This document shows positions 24,746 to 37,500 of a stretch of 64,000 bases of DNA, piece after piece. The DNA is taken from assembly GCF_014805685.1 (NCBI RefSeq), contig NC_060886.1, positions 23,473,108 through 23,537,107 of the forward strand, given 5' to 3'. Made by a program: the position numbers and the translations under genes. The stretch is from Silurus meridionalis. Its lineage: Eukaryota > Chordata > Actinopteri > Siluriformes > Siluridae. The notes beneath the pieces were generated by a model. That model had not been told where the DNA came from. It saw only the letters and a list, made by a program, of their open reading frames with translations, and did not search any database. How positions within the stretch are numbered: position 1 is the stretch's first letter; each line of letters begins with the position of its first letter.

Positions 24746-26010
24746 GGATGCACAGTGGCACAGTGTGTAGGGTACTGGGTTCAATTCGGTGCCACTGTGT
24801 TCACATCAGTGGCAGGCCGTGCATTTGGTACCTGGGCCTTCAGTGAGGACTTACCCGACTTAATCCACCTCTTAATACCACCACTATCATGTTGCAATTA
24901 TAGAAACCATCAATACAATACAAAAACACAATATACCAACGCGTGGCATTACAGAGAGAGGCATTTTACATATGGGGGGTGCATACCATTTTACTAAATC
25001 AACAAACCCAATTTAGACTGCAAACCTCTACACTACCACCGCAACTGTGCACCTACATCATCTGGAGCAGTTCAGAATCAATATTTGTTTAATAACATGA
25101 CAAAAACAAAAAAAAATGTAAATTAAAATACAACCTACTCACCAGAGATGCAGACTCATAATTTGCACCGCTCCTCAGAGGCTGTAATCCAGTGGGACCG
25201 CTCGTATTCACTGGTCTGTAACTGGAGAACAAGCCCTTTCCCAGGCTGAGACAAGCTAGCTAGCTTCGGGGTTGGCTGACCTCTTCTCACGATGTCTAGC
25301 TTTTCTTGAAAATGGATTTTTAAGTATGTCTGAGACCAAAGCAATTTTTCTTCCTCCGTAGGCAATAAAAAGTCTAACTCTGATGTAGTAATGTGTGCAG
25401 AGCGCTACACACGTGTTTTGCCAGTCTAACTTGGCTGTAACAGTTTCCCTCTGACCAACCAATCAGAGGACGGGAAAATGCTGACGCTCTTCTAGAGTTA
25501 CAGGCCCTGGGCTGATTAAATTGACATGGCAGCACATAGAGGCTGAAATTCGATTTGACAAAAGTTTTTACTTCCAAATACACGTACTGGAAGCAGTGCA
25601 GCCAAGATAAACACCACAAAAAGAAGAGAATAAACTGTTGGAAATTAATTAATAGAATTTCATGGAACAAATATTAGAATTTAGTTTTTAAATGTGGGTC
25701 AGTGTTTCTGATAGTGTCTAGGCCAGCAATGAAGGCTTTGCTGGCCCTGGCTGCCCGCCACTTGTTCACATAGGTTTCTTCCATGTTTTCTGGTTTCCTC
25801 CCACTTGTCCAAAAACATGCAGGTGGGCAGATTGGCTATGCCACATTGCCCTTAGGTGTGAATGAGTGTGGGACAGATACCCTGAGATAGACTGGGAATC
25901 AAATTCTGGATGAATTGTCCATCTTGTGCCCAGTCTTACTGGGATAGGCTCCAGATACACAGCAACCCTGACTGGGATGATTCTATTATTATAAGTGAGT
26001 GAGTGAGAAT
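24746..26010 (+). repeat. tRNA-derived SINE-like repeat, split by a hAT-like insertion
   Basis: The left part (24746-24806) has the tRNA-like head: gcacagtggcacagtg, then 'tactgggttcaattcgg', close to a B-box GGTTCAATTCC. The right part (25764-26010) continues with ttctggtttcctcccac, 'tccaaaaacatgcagg', 'gggataggctcc' and a gtga repeat tail. These modules, in this order, are typical of an abundant teleost SINE-like family. The two parts are separated by the element at 24807-25763. Confidence 0.75.
24807..25763. mobile_element. hAT-like non-autonomous DNA transposon (957 bp), nested in a SINE
   Basis: The left end cagtggcaggccgtgcattt and the right end, whose inverse reads aagtggcgggcagccagg, are imperfect inverted repeats. 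The word gttcacat occurs on both sides (24799-24806 and 25764-25771), an 8-bp target duplication. The host SINE resumes exactly after it. The interior has several short open frames and no transposase signature. An 8-bp duplication and short repeats point to the hAT superfamily. Confidence 0.8.
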
Positions 26011-26370
26011 AACAATGTTTCTAAACTGCTCTGCCCAATTTTAAAGGCTGTGAAACCAGATTCATCACCATGATATGATTGTTGTTAGCTAACTATGATT
26101 TTAATAAAGCTTTCAGTTAATTATTAGTTGTGGAACCACCATATGTTGGAATGCATATTATCAGGAGATATTTGCATGAATTTTAATAAACAAATAAGGT
26201 TTATTTAGATCAAGTTTAAACCATAGCCTTGCACCTAATTTTTTATTTGATACGTCATACATGCAACTTATGGCATTTATGTAAAGGAGTTTTATTTGTG
26301 AAACCATGTTGGCCCAATTATTTCTCTACTTGAAATGTATAAACAGCAGTTTTTACTTTTCCTCTGTCAG

Positions 26371-26525
26371 GAGATCCATATACCACAAGGCCTCCGATCC
26401 CGAGAAGGCCAAACAAAGATGCCTACTGGCACATGAGGGAGACTATATTCAAGCATCACCAGAATGAGCAGAAGACCAGAATGATGAATCGAGTGGATGA
26501 GCCCAAAAATCCTCGTCCAAGAATG
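26371..26525 (+). CDS. igfbp2: IGF-binding protein 2, coding exon 2 (linker)
   Basis: The acceptor cctctgtcag precedes GAGATCC; with the G from exon 1 the first codon is GGA. It encodes 52 residues, including DPYTTRPPIPRRPNKDAYW, HQNEQKTRMMNRV and KNPRPRM, and ends ATG|gtaag in phase 0. This is the cysteine-free central linker, the variable part of IGFBPs that holds protease sites. It is rich in Pro, Arg and Lys, which in IGFBP-2 can bind glycosaminoglycans; that role here is inferred. Confidence 0.93.
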
Positions 26526-27778
26526 GTAAGATTCTATCAGGGTTGGTGTGCACAGCACTGGTCATGAACTTTTTTCTTAGAATTCTTAGATCCCAGTTAC
26601 ATAAGCTTACAGGGGCATGGCCACAGGGGTGGTGCAGGTTCACAGCTGTGATCAATGAAACGTTAGAAAGTGAATCATGAGAGTCATTTTAATACAATTC
26701 AACTTCGGTTTATATTAAATGAAGTACGTGGTGATCAAAAAGACAAGGTTGAGTGGTTGAAACAAAGTTTTTCAGCATGGTGGCTGGGATAGGATGAGGA
26801 AACTGGGAAAACTTCCAAATAGACACAGCTCGAAATAATGTGTCTTAGTATGGTAATGGGAACTAAAAAAATCTTCAGAGAAGGATCTGTAGTGGAACGT
26901 CTTTCTTATTAAAGATATATCTGCAGTTGATGATGGTAGTAGAGCACTCCAAAATCTGGTGATTATTTTCCTTTAGGATATTATTTTGACCAAATCCCTT
27001 ACATATCGAGCCACTATAAAACTAGTAGAGTAATGTCATTATGCATTCCTTGAATGCAACCTCGTCCTTTGTATACCTTAGTGTCTGTGCCAACGTTTGC
27101 TCTTGCCCCCACCTTCGCTACTCAACCCGCTATCTAATAGCCTAGATACACCTCTGGATTCTACTGGAGCAGACTCATTGGAGCGATTCATGCAAAAGCC
27201 CACACTGATCTTGGCTAGCATTGTGCTTAGTACAGCAGTGCCATCTTCTGGTTACGACATTAACATACATCACAGCACACCTCCATGTTTAAAAAAACTG
27301 GCAATTTGTATGATGTACACATTTTGAAAATGATCATGAAAAAGCTTCACAGACAAGTACTGGTCAATTTAAGCAGTAGGTGCTCCTCAGCTGGCTTAGA
27401 TGATCTCTAAATGTTTCAGGGAGGTCTTCATCATTACTCACTGACTTGTGACAAAAGCCAGTGACAAACGCATTGCAGAGAGAGAACAAACGCTTGGCAA
27501 CTTTGCCATTGTTCAGTTCCTTTGCTGAATTTATACGAGTTATCCCTTATCACACTGGTATTTCTGCAACTTACCCTCTATCGCTTTTGGCCATCGCATA
27601 TCTACAGCAAGTTAATTAACTTTTCTTGGAAATGTACCATGTCCTACCTGGATCTTCGAATTCTCCATCCAGCTGACCGCTGCTGCATGACTTCATCCTA
27701 AAACAACATTCTCAATCTTTCATTACCGTACTTTGGCTATAGCCAAGTTGTTTCAGCAATTTTATAAGCAAACCTTTA

Positions 27779-27782
<4 letters not shown>

Positions 27783-27831
<49 letters not shown>
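27783..27831. repeat. (GT)n microsatellite
   Basis: About 24 GT units in igfbp2 intron 2. Confidence 0.96.
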
Positions 27832-27834
<3 letters not shown>

Positions 27835-28506
27835 TTCTCATTTTAAAGTGTTATTTGGCCAAGAAGATGCAATTTTCCCCCCATTGTTCAGTTCCTGCAA
27901 AGTTATTATTATTGTTATTGCTACAAATCATAACTCACATTAATTAGTTTTGGAACTGGCAATAGTACACTCACAAATATCCACTGAACATATTCAAGTT
28001 TTTTGGCCCTAAAAAACCTTCAACAACAACAACTGATATATTTAGTTGTTGCTGGTGTAAAGAAAGAAACCATGCAATCGGAAAAAATGGTGCTTTCTTT
28101 AGCTCCAGAAAAAAAAAAGTTTATTCAACAGCAAACAGCAAAAAAAGGGGGAAAAAAATAAGTATGAATGTCAGATTGATATGTCGAGAGTTTGGACCTG
28201 AGTATCGCAAGCCCTCATCTGTAGAACCATTCATCCAAACGATGTGGATAAGATCCCTGACAGGGTTCGCTTTTTGATACCCTGTTATCCTGGGCCAAGC
28301 AACAGGCAGCCAAAATGAGAGAAAGAGAGAGAAAGAGTTTGAAAGTAATAGAGAGGAGTCTTTCTTTTTGTGTGGTACATGAGAGAGAGAGAAAAGGAGT
28401 GAAAGTGTAGCCCTGGAAAAAAAAAAAAAAAACTAGTGAGAGATGAATATCGGCTATGTTTCATAAAGCTGCCGAACTGGTTCTTATCTTGCTTTCTCTC
28501 TTGTCT

Positions 28507-28507
<1 letters not shown>

Positions 28508-28555
<48 letters not shown>
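28508..28555 (+). repeat. igfbp2: (GT)n tract adjoining the igfbp2 exon 3 acceptor
   Basis: About 24 GT units end 14 bp before the exon. The normal pyrimidine tract is reduced to 'tttctggctta', so the repeat occupies the branch-point and pyrimidine-tract region. Confidence 0.93.
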
Positions 28556-28557
<2 letters not shown>

Positions 28558-28569
28558 CTGGCTTAACAG

Positions 28570-28710
28570 AGCCAATGTCAACAGGAGCTGGACAAAGTGC
28601 TGGAAGAGATCTCTAAAATGACCTTCCATGACAACAAGGGACACCTGGAGAACCTGTATGAACTAACGTTTCCCAACTGTGACAGTAACGGACAATATAA
28701 CATAAAACAG
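28570..28710 (+). CDS. igfbp2: IGF-binding protein 2, coding exon 3
   Basis: Exactly 47 codons between cttaacag and gtacac, phase 0 at both ends. It starts [17 protein letters not shown] and ends [13 protein letters not shown]. This is the first half of the thyroglobulin type-1 domain, with its first two cysteines and the QYxxKQ motif that leads to the next exon's Cys. Confidence 0.96.
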
Positions 28711-29840
28711 GTACACCATAACACGAACATACAAATTATTGCCATATATTCATGACATAGATTGAGTTTCATTACATTGCTTATATGAATTACAGGAGCC
28801 ATCCATTGTGGAACACATTTATTCAAAGTGACTTTAAGACAGGATGTGTTCCAAGCATGCAGCTGAGCAGTTAAGAGTTGAGGGTCTTGCTCTAGAGCCC
28901 AGTAGTCATTCAGTTGTTCTCTTGGGACATTAAGCAACAAGTAAAGGCATCCCCAAAGCTGTCAATGCTCTCTCGCGCCAGGACAGAAAAGGCATGAACA
29001 ATTATCGACACGACATCTTGCAATCTTAACATGAAGCAATATATAACCTCTCATCCACACTGGTTGCATGGTCTGCTCTAACACAAACTGGGGATTAAAA
29101 TAATCGGAAGAACACTTTCAAGGACAAGAAAAAAAAAAAACATTCCAAAAATTCAGAAGCAATAGTGTTTTCTCAAAGCAGCGAGAGAGTCTGAGCTGCA
29201 GGTTACAGGATCATTATCATGTTTGCTTACTGACTGTCTCCAGTCTGTGGGAAGTTAGACACTTGCTTTTTTTTTCACCTCTCCATCTCTTGAATGTCCT
29301 TGACTTGGACCCACTTATTTTTAGAGCCAAAACAAAGATATATGCGCAATCTTTCTCAGCACACTGACAACATCGTGTTACGCGATGGAGGTAAAACAAG
29401 GCCAAGTACTCCTGGTACAAATAAAATGATTGGCTTGTTTTGATGCAAAAGCTCCGTTTTCCCAGGGCTCGAAAAAAAAGTTTACCTCTCCACCCTAAAT
29501 TGTTCTGTAAAACATCTCGTTCCTTGTGTAATGAATGTAACTGTCAGCGCTTTGTTCTTTCTCACTGAAGGAAAAAATTGTTTTCTTGCGTTGTTCTTTT
29601 TTAATTTTTTTTACGGGGTCCCTGTTTAAGCTGTGTCCGATTCAATTATGACCTCATTTTGGGAGTGCTCAGTGGGGGGTCAAAGAGCCGTGCTGTGACC
29701 AATGAGGCGGGTGCTGTCATTGCTGGGGTTTGGCTCCACCCTCCATGTCTCTGCCTTCTGATCACTGTACTGAGCACTTTATTAACCGCGGAAACACCAT
29801 CCCTGCCCTTACCTTCTCTTCCTGTCTCTTTGTGTTTCAG
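28711..29840 (+). other. igfbp2: igfbp2 intron 3 (1.1 kb)
   Basis: Phase-0 intron with donor gtacac and a strong acceptor, ctctttgtgtttcag. No repeat or exon seen inside. Confidence 0.9.
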
Positions 29841-29999
29841 TGCCACATGTCCACCCATGGGCAAAGGGGTGAATGCTGGTGCGTAAACCCCCACACTGGT
29901 ATCCAGATTCCCTCCTCGACCCGAGTGAGGGGTGACCCCAACTGCAGCCAGTACTACAGTGGACCCGAGCTCAAGTCCACTACCAGCCTGTACAAATAA
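29841..29999 (+). CDS. igfbp2: IGF-binding protein 2, coding exon 4 (C-terminus, RGD)
   Basis: 52 codons and a TAA at 29997. It encodes [20 protein letters not shown], then an RGD at 29928-29936 (in RVRGDPNC) and the end TTSLYK. CWCV is the core of the thyroglobulin type-1 domain; the six C-terminal cysteines of the family are complete across exons 3 and 4. The RGD integrin-binding motif at this place separates IGFBP-2 (and -1) from IGFBP-5, and with the igfbp5 neighbour it decides the name. The stop codon overlaps an AATAAA word (29995-30000). Confidence 0.97.
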   Translation, partial: CHMSTHGQRGECWCVNPHTGIQIPSSTRVRGDPNCSQYYSGPELKSTTSLYK

Positions 30000-30705
30000 A
30001 CGTGGCTAAATGGAACGACAGAACAATGAGAGACAAAGCTAGAGAGACAAAGTGTGCAAGCATATATTCCTGTGTGTCTGTATGTGGAACTACGTCAGAC
30101 CTTATTCTGATTTTCATTTTAATCTCATGGAATAACAGTATAGCAAGCACCACATTCAGACAAATCTGTGCTACATATATGCCCAATGTAATGACAATAG
30201 ACTGGTGTTATGTTCTCCGATTATATCCTGTACTATAACACAGTAAGTCTAAGCAGGCTTTTCTCGTCCCGTGACTATGTTTTCACGTAGCTACAGTACA
30301 AATCCCAGTATGTAACAGTTTGTGCAGCTTCCTCTATTTGGTCCCATTCCCCACTTCCTTTTTAGAGCCAGACTAACATAAGCTACAACCACTCCCGTGC
30401 TGCTGCTTTTCTAACACTAAACATGCACCAAAGTAAGAATGCTAATGTATAATTTTCTGCAGTGTCCTGCAAACAATGTACTTTATTTGCATGGATTTGT
30501 TTTCGATGTGTGTCCCCTCCCTCCTTTTTTTTTTGTGGTTGTTCCATGTGCACGGACACCATCAGTGCTGTTTACTCGTATTCAAAACCGCCTTCTCTGT
30601 TTGACTCACCCTAACAAACCACGTGGAGCTGCATTCTCTGTACTGGCCTTGTCTAATGTCTGTGGGGTGTCCATGGGGTTACTCAGTACACAATTGTGTG
30701 TGTGT

Positions 30706-30742
<37 letters not shown>

Positions 30743-30941
30743 GCAAAGTGTAGCCAATGTTGGCAGCTGATAGACTTCTCCCCCTATTCTCTCCATTCAG
30801 TCATATGGGGGAAAATATGGGTGGAGCGGTAGGTTTGGAGCAAAAGTGGTTACTAATGATCTGCTGACAGAGGTCAAGATTAGGACACAAAGCTGACACT
30901 GACAAATGCAATATTAAGTGAGTAGAGTACCTATAAATAAA
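30000..30941 (+). other. igfbp2: Probable igfbp2 3' UTR
   Basis: Sequence after the stop is not interrupted by repeats except a (TG)n tract at 30695-30739. A canonical AATAAA lies at 30936-30941, and another at 32156-32161 is followed by GT-rich DNA. Which one is used cannot be told from sequence; the end given is the first plausible one. Confidence 0.35.
30695..30739. repeat. (TG)n microsatellite
   Basis: About 22 TG units with one TA interruption, in the probable igfbp2 3' UTR. Confidence 0.95.
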
Positions 30942-32784
30942 CACAGGTTTGCAAATATATGCCTGCAATGCAGATGGGCTGTACTTTACTTTTTGCTATT
31001 TCACATTTCCCATGGCTGAGGGGGGGGTGAGTGAAAGGCCCATTTGGCATTTGGAAGATTTAGTGATTAAAGTGTCTTGAGATGTGTGAAAGGATGCCAA
31101 TTGGTGCACAGGCTGATGGGGGGGCTGCTAAGCTTGCATTGTCAGGAGCTGTTCCCACCTGGTTTGATTCGTTTAGTGTAAATGCGCTCTAGGGCACTGA
31201 TTGTCCTTCAAAACTATAGTTACATTTGATTCTGCCTGTGAAGTGCTATCATGCTTGTCTGCCTGTCTTTCCATCTTTGTCTCTCTTGTTCTCCCTTTTC
31301 TTTTCTCTCCTTTATTTTGAGTGTAGCATTGGACAGATTAAATAGACAGGATCCATAAATAGCAGCTGAGATTAAGCTGATCGATTGTAAACAAATGGTG
31401 CGTACGCTCAAGTGCTCGGCTAAAAACTGTTCTGACTGTGTTTGGAGACTTCTGTGAGCTTTGCCTCTCAGATAACATATTAACCTTCAGTAGCTCACAT
31501 GGTATTGCCATGTCCAGCTCGCCTTTAAAATTAGCTTTCATAGATTTTCTTTTTTTAGAGTGTATTATGGTGCTACAGCCTGGCTCTTCTAAACCCTGCT
31601 CCCCCATGTGGGGTTTTGGGGCCAGCACATAGGCTGCTGAGACTCTGGGTACGAGTTTTCCATTTGGGCTGGCTTCCAAAATAGATTACTGCCTCCCCTC
31701 TGGTGGTATAGTAAATTTTATGGTAGTTTGAGTCTGACCTAGTTTGAAAACAAAGCAAAACCAATTCCTGTTTTTTTTTTTTTTTTTGGAACATATTGAT
31801 TTGCCAGAGCTGTGCTGAAGGAGCGAAAGAATTTGGTTGTGTGTGTGCAGAGGGGGTTGCTGTGCCATGCCTGTAGCCAGAGGACGGAGGGAAGTGGTGT
31901 TTGCCATCTGCTGCAGTGTTAAAATGTCAGAGCTGCGTGCTGTTTGGATGGCCTTCGACAGGCGACAGGAAGAATTTCTTAAGCAAATCCTACACAGCAC
32001 ACAATGTACTAGCATTGCACACTTTCACTTTTTACACTTTTCTTCTCGTCGTCGCATTGCATGCCACCGTATATCGGGAGGCACACCAGCAGCAGATAGT
32101 AAAGTTTATTGGTGACCACTAACGCAGCATGATTCTTGTATCTTTTCTCGTTGGAAATAAAGTGCCTGCTTGCAATTCGAAGGTGGGATTGTGAAAGCCA
32201 TAAATGCATGCCAACCAACAAAGATATTTTTAAAGGCCTGTAATAAATGACAATATGATTAAACATGTTACTTTCAGCCTTCTAGTTGTGTTCCTTTCAT
32301 TAAATTTCATATAAAGAAAAGACAAACAACCGACTACAGGCGAGCTGTTTATTTGAGCTCCTCCACAGAGACAACACTCATTGTGGCTGAAATACATTGG
32401 ATGGGTTGAGTTGACTGCCAACTACACCTCGGGGTATTTTTTTCCCTTAAAAAAGGGAATCAAGAAGAAAAAATAGCTTTTTTTCCCCCCTTCGTTTATT
32501 GTTATGCAACATATTAATAATACAGTAATATCCTCTGAGAAAAGAAAAAGTAAGATTATGTCTTCACTGGGTACTATGGTGCGTCCAAAGTTACATTGCT
32601 CTCGCTTATAACTCAGTAACTGTCCTGTTAGTTTTATTAAAGTTACTGAATCATGTATTGTAGTTACTGAATACTAAGCCTTATAAATAAATGAACAATA
32701 AGTTGGAATTTTATGAAGTTATAAAGTCTATGTACTACTAGTATTACTACTGCTCCTACCACTACTACTAATAATAGCAATGCT

Positions 32785-33065
32785 GTGTCAGAGCTCCAGG
32801 GTCTCGGGTTTGATTCTAAACTTTTTCTATCTGAAATTTTGCATATTCTCTTGCTGATTGCGTGGGTTGCTATGGGCTTTGTGATTTTCTCCGACTGTCC
32901 AAAAACCATGCAGGTAGTTTGATTAGACATGCCGATAGCTTAATTCCCTTAGGCATGAATGAGTGTGTGAATGTGTCCTGAAATGAACTGGCATCTCACC
33001 TGTGTAACTGTTCCTGCCGTGTGCCCAGTGTTAGGTGAAAAAAGAATAAATGATTAAACGAACAA
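32785..33065 (+). repeat. SINE-like repeat, forward orientation
   Basis: Begins with 'gtctcgggtttgattct' (B-box-like), then 'tccaaaaaccatgcagg', 'cccttaggcatgaatgag', 'tgtgcccagtgtta' and an AT-rich tail with gaataaatga units. Same module order as the copy at 24746-26010, more diverged. Confidence 0.65.
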
Positions 33066-33590
33066 GTGAATAATAACAGTCACAATAATTATAATACATT
33101 GGTTGTATAAAGCAGTGTCTCTCAAATGTTGTGTAGACATGACCAGAGTAAAATAATTCTTATAGATAAAAAATAATCTTATAGAATTATTTTTCATGAA
33201 TCTCTGACCACAGCACAGATTTGATTTTTTAGAACAAATCTAATTTTTTTACATTTTCATTGTTGAACCTTGCACTTTCCCAAACTTTGTTTCATGCTAT
33301 TTCTTAGTTTTACATTACTTACTATTCACTGTACTGTTACTGTATTTACTGTAGATTTAGAACCCCCTTTCCTTTCAATTACCAGCCAAAGAGACTTAAT
33401 TTTTTCCTTTAATAAACCCATAATCATGCTGCTTTGTTTAGATTTTTATTAACACAGCCATGAACCCACCTGGAAAAACTTGACAGACCCCTGCAAGTGC
33501 CCAGAGCTTAGTGCATCAAATATGGCATTTAATTATTATTATTTTTTTGCATAATTACAATTTTATTTAATTTCCCAATTAAACTCAATT

Positions 33591-33594
<4 letters not shown>

Positions 33595-33649
<55 letters not shown>
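33595..33649. repeat. (GT)n microsatellite
   Basis: About 27 GT units. Confidence 0.96.
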
Positions 33650-33651
<2 letters not shown>

Positions 33652-34592
33652 GCCACAAATATCTGTGATAATCATTCATTAAGCTTTTGTTTGAAATGGA
33701 ACAAGCAGTCATCCATAGCTGTTGGCCCAATTAAGTAATAAAAGGAGCCAGATGCTTTGAAGTCTCATGTGCAGTTGTTCGATTCTTTGAAGGCAACCGT
33801 AATTGTCATGTTCACTGACTCACAAATCAAATCCTCTGCACATGTTTCGCTGAATCTGCTTCCTTGATCTGAATACTAGCCCATATTAGAAGAAGCAGGC
33901 GAGTCACATCTGGATACCTACTTACCGGTTGTGCTTTCCACTTCTTTCCAGGAAGTAAGGTCGTGAAATTACGGTAAAAATAACAAAAACAGAAACAGGC
34001 TATACCCTCAGCTTTGCAGCCACCACCCTCAGTGTTGGTGTTTAGTAAATGTTTGCTTGAGATTTGTCCCTCATTACCACTATTGACTTTAACAGCTCAC
34101 ATCACCGAAGCAAGATGGCATGAGTTTATGCTAACGTGCTCCGACACACTTGCCCAGCAAAATAACCCAGAACAATCCCTCTGTGATGGTGGGGGCTCAT
34201 ATAAAATTATTTCCTAGTTCCTGTGCAGCCTTTTTTTTCCCCAACGCTGTTGGAAACCAGGTGACTAGCCTTGGGGCAGGCCTTTAATGTAAAGTCTGCA
34301 TTCACAATAAATCTAGAATGTTTCATCTCGCAACAATAAATAAATCCATCAACAGCCTCTATTGTTTATACAACAAAGCGTAGATTAATGCTAAAATGAC
34401 TGATATGTCAAACTCTTTTGTATGCTAAGGCATAGTAGTGTGCACATTCATACCCTATTTGCATATTATATCATTTATGGTAAATGAATGTATAATTTAT
34501 TTTGCATTTTTAAACAAGCAGATGTCACAGAATTCACTACGCTTTCAGTAAAAAGAACGAGTGAAGCGCAAGAGTTTAAATGAATACATAAC

Positions 34593-37500
34593 TTTATTTA
34601 AATAAATGCTTTGTCATAACAAAAAAAAGACAAAGGTTAAAAGAGTACATAAATTACAAGTTGAATAAATATTACAGTGATATTTACTTTCTTAATAATT
34701 TGAGATTTTTTTTGTTCTTTTTATCTTTTTTTTTTCATTAAGAGTTCCAAATGCTGAACATTTTTCACGGTCCTCCTGCCACAAATGGGTGGTTTATTTA
34801 TTTATCTATTATTCTTTTCAAAATGCCATGTTAGGCCACGTCAATGTGATCAATCTTCAAGTCTTTTCTCATCCACAAAAAAAAAAAAAAGTAAAACAAC
34901 AAGAAGAAACTGTTAGTGACTCAAGAAGAAAGCGGTAATACTACGGTATCATGAGTTTTGTAATATTGTATGTATCTGTGAATGTATTCATCTAACCATT
35001 TGGAAGATTCGGAATCTGACGAAGGCACCAAGCGACCTCACAATGGCATATGTTGGCTTTATGTGACTGTTCTTCTTTCAAAGCACTTTACATACTACAT
35101 GTTAAAGAATATCAGCAAATGAGAGATGTGTTTTCTCACAATGATGAAATCTGGTCTAACGTTTTTTCAGGATGAAATGATAAATAAGTTTTAGTCTTTG
35201 GTTGATTTTTGATAGCTGAACAGCATTTCTGCAATTCACCGTGTAGAATTTGGTACTAAAACACAAAACAAACCAACAGGAACTTGACTGTATCACGTCT
35301 GTGCACATGATTAGGTCATGAACCACATCTAAGCTATGGGCAAACATTTCCTATGTCTTTGATGTCCAAGACCAGAAGAGCAGTCACTGATTTACCACTG
35401 GCTGCTTGCACCTGCCCCACAGATTCCGAGACCCCCTATAGCCTAGCTTGCTAACGGTATCTACTGTGATGTGTGCTGTGGTGTGTTCTTGTTCTGCCCC
35501 ACTTGATGGGGAAGTGAGGCCCAGAGCATGATCATGGCCTGGGGCTCTCACCTTCTCTCCCTCTCCCTGGGTGCCACTGTGGCACATAGTCCGGTAACTG
35601 TAAAAGTAAATGAGTCGAGATTGGACTGAGATTGATAGCTGTGTAGTTTGATGTTTTCATATTTTTTTCCCCCACCAGATGAAGAGGTGGTTGTCAGGCT
35701 TGGGCCACTAAAGCCCCTGTCAAAAGTCCTCAGGCAGGGACTGTGTCTGAGACCTGTTCCTACTTCTCCTACACCTGATCTTAGATGTGCTTTGGAGTCA
35801 GCACTGCTAGGAGGAAGCTGTCATATGGCGAAAGAAATATTGTAAATACATAAGTGCAAGCTGCTTTTTAAAAAAACAAAAAAAAAAAAAACAAAGAAAA
35901 ACTAAAACGGGAGGGGGCTCTGAGCACGAATCAGGACCTGGATTATGCTGGCAAATGTTCTGGCCTCCTCATCAGAGGCCATTTGTGCAATAACAGTGAA
36001 CAACACCTCCTTAATTACTCATTTGAAACACCTGCAAAGTTCTGTTTGTATCCTTCACCCTAACAAACTCTCTCTCTCCACACTTTGAGAGTCAATACTC
36101 ATTTCTTCCATTATAGAGACAGCATTGGGACTTTCTGTCTACCTGTGGTTCTTTGTCTTTTCTAATGGTGTAGCTATCAATAGCAGACAGAAGCAGCACT
36201 CGAGGCAAGCTTAGTGGAGTAGCGTCTCATCTGTCTCATTGTGTCGAGCATTACTGGCCCCCTCCCAGTCATGAAACTATGATCACATGAGCTCTGTAAT
36301 AAGATCTGAGCGGAACCACTGTGGCAGGGAATGGCTTTTCTTGCTGGTTTTTCTGTTAAAGAATCACCAACCTGTGCTGACCATGAAGGTCTCTGTGTAT
36401 CCCTGTTCATATGTAGCTTGACTGAAAATGACTTGAACTACTATCTCAAGCTTTTACATACACTTGCAGTCTCAGAATTCAGCTTATTCACTGAGATTAG
36501 AAACAAACAAAAACAATCAATGAGAGACATAGGTGTACCCCACTAGCTTCCATTTCACAGCTAGCAATTTTACAAGGTGTTTCAAAATAGTCATGGCATG
36601 ACAGAAATATCTTTGACATAGAAATCTGAAAGCGACCGAGGACCCTCGTCAGTACATAATGGTTAACCCATGATTTGTATCACCTTGGCTACTGTGTAAC
36701 GTTCACGTCACTATTCAAATGTATTTGTATGTAGAAAGGCACTAAAACACACAAAACAGACTCACATAAAACTCTCAATGCAGTGAATGACAATGGTAGT
36801 TCAATGTGCCTTCTTTTTTTAAATGGCACCCTTTTACAAAGCAAAAGGTGCAGTTATGCAATGTCGAAGACAGCATTTCGAGAAGAGCATGCACAGTAAT
36901 GAAGTGTGGCTTGAAAAAAAAAATAGGTGTGAGATGGTGGACTGGGGAAGACCTTCATTCACATGACCAAGGTCCCACAAAGACTGGGTGGCTGTGACAA
37001 TGAAAAAAAAAAAAAAAAAAAAACACAACAAAGGTTGTAAGAATGAAAACATGCTAAAAACAGACAACTTGTATTCCAAGCAGCAATTCCTGATATTGGT
37101 TTCTCAGAAAACATTCATTGATTTACAGTTAAATGGTGAGATACTACGCCAAGTTTCAGTGATAGCACTTGGTCTAGGAAATGGCTCATAAGCGGATCAG
37201 TTGATACTTCACTGAAGAAAACAAAACAAAACAAAACACAAAATTAAAAGAAAACTTTCAAAATCTTCTCATTGGCTGAGAAAGAAGTCACTGTTCTTAG
37301 TGAATGTCCGTCAAAGTCAAGTTACTTTGAGCCCAAATTTTGGGAAAGTTAGTGTCAGGCCATGGAGATCTCTCTCAGACCATAACACCAAGTATCCCAC
37401 TATTTCTGCTTATACATGTGCTGCAAAATGGGTGAAAGATAATATTTTATTTTGGGTGTGGACATTTTTTCTCTATTGTCTAACAAGAAATCTGTGAAGA

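Larger units (their letters stand above)
26526..28569 (+). other. igfbp2: igfbp2 intron 2 (2.0 kb)
   Basis: Phase-0 intron with donor gtaagatt and acceptor ttctggcttaacag. Two long (GT)n tracts lie inside, one of them immediately before the acceptor. Confidence 0.88.
30942..34592. other. Interval between convergent genes, no gene seen
   Basis: Contains a SINE-like copy (about 32785-33065), a (GT)n tract and no supported exon. Short open frames here, such as 31837-32115, have no recognised features. Confidence 0.55.

Noticed and set aside
35648..35845. Plus-strand frame beginning MMFSYFFPPPDEEVVVRLG
   Set aside because: It lies in the probable igfbp5 3' UTR, antisense, with no recognisable domain.
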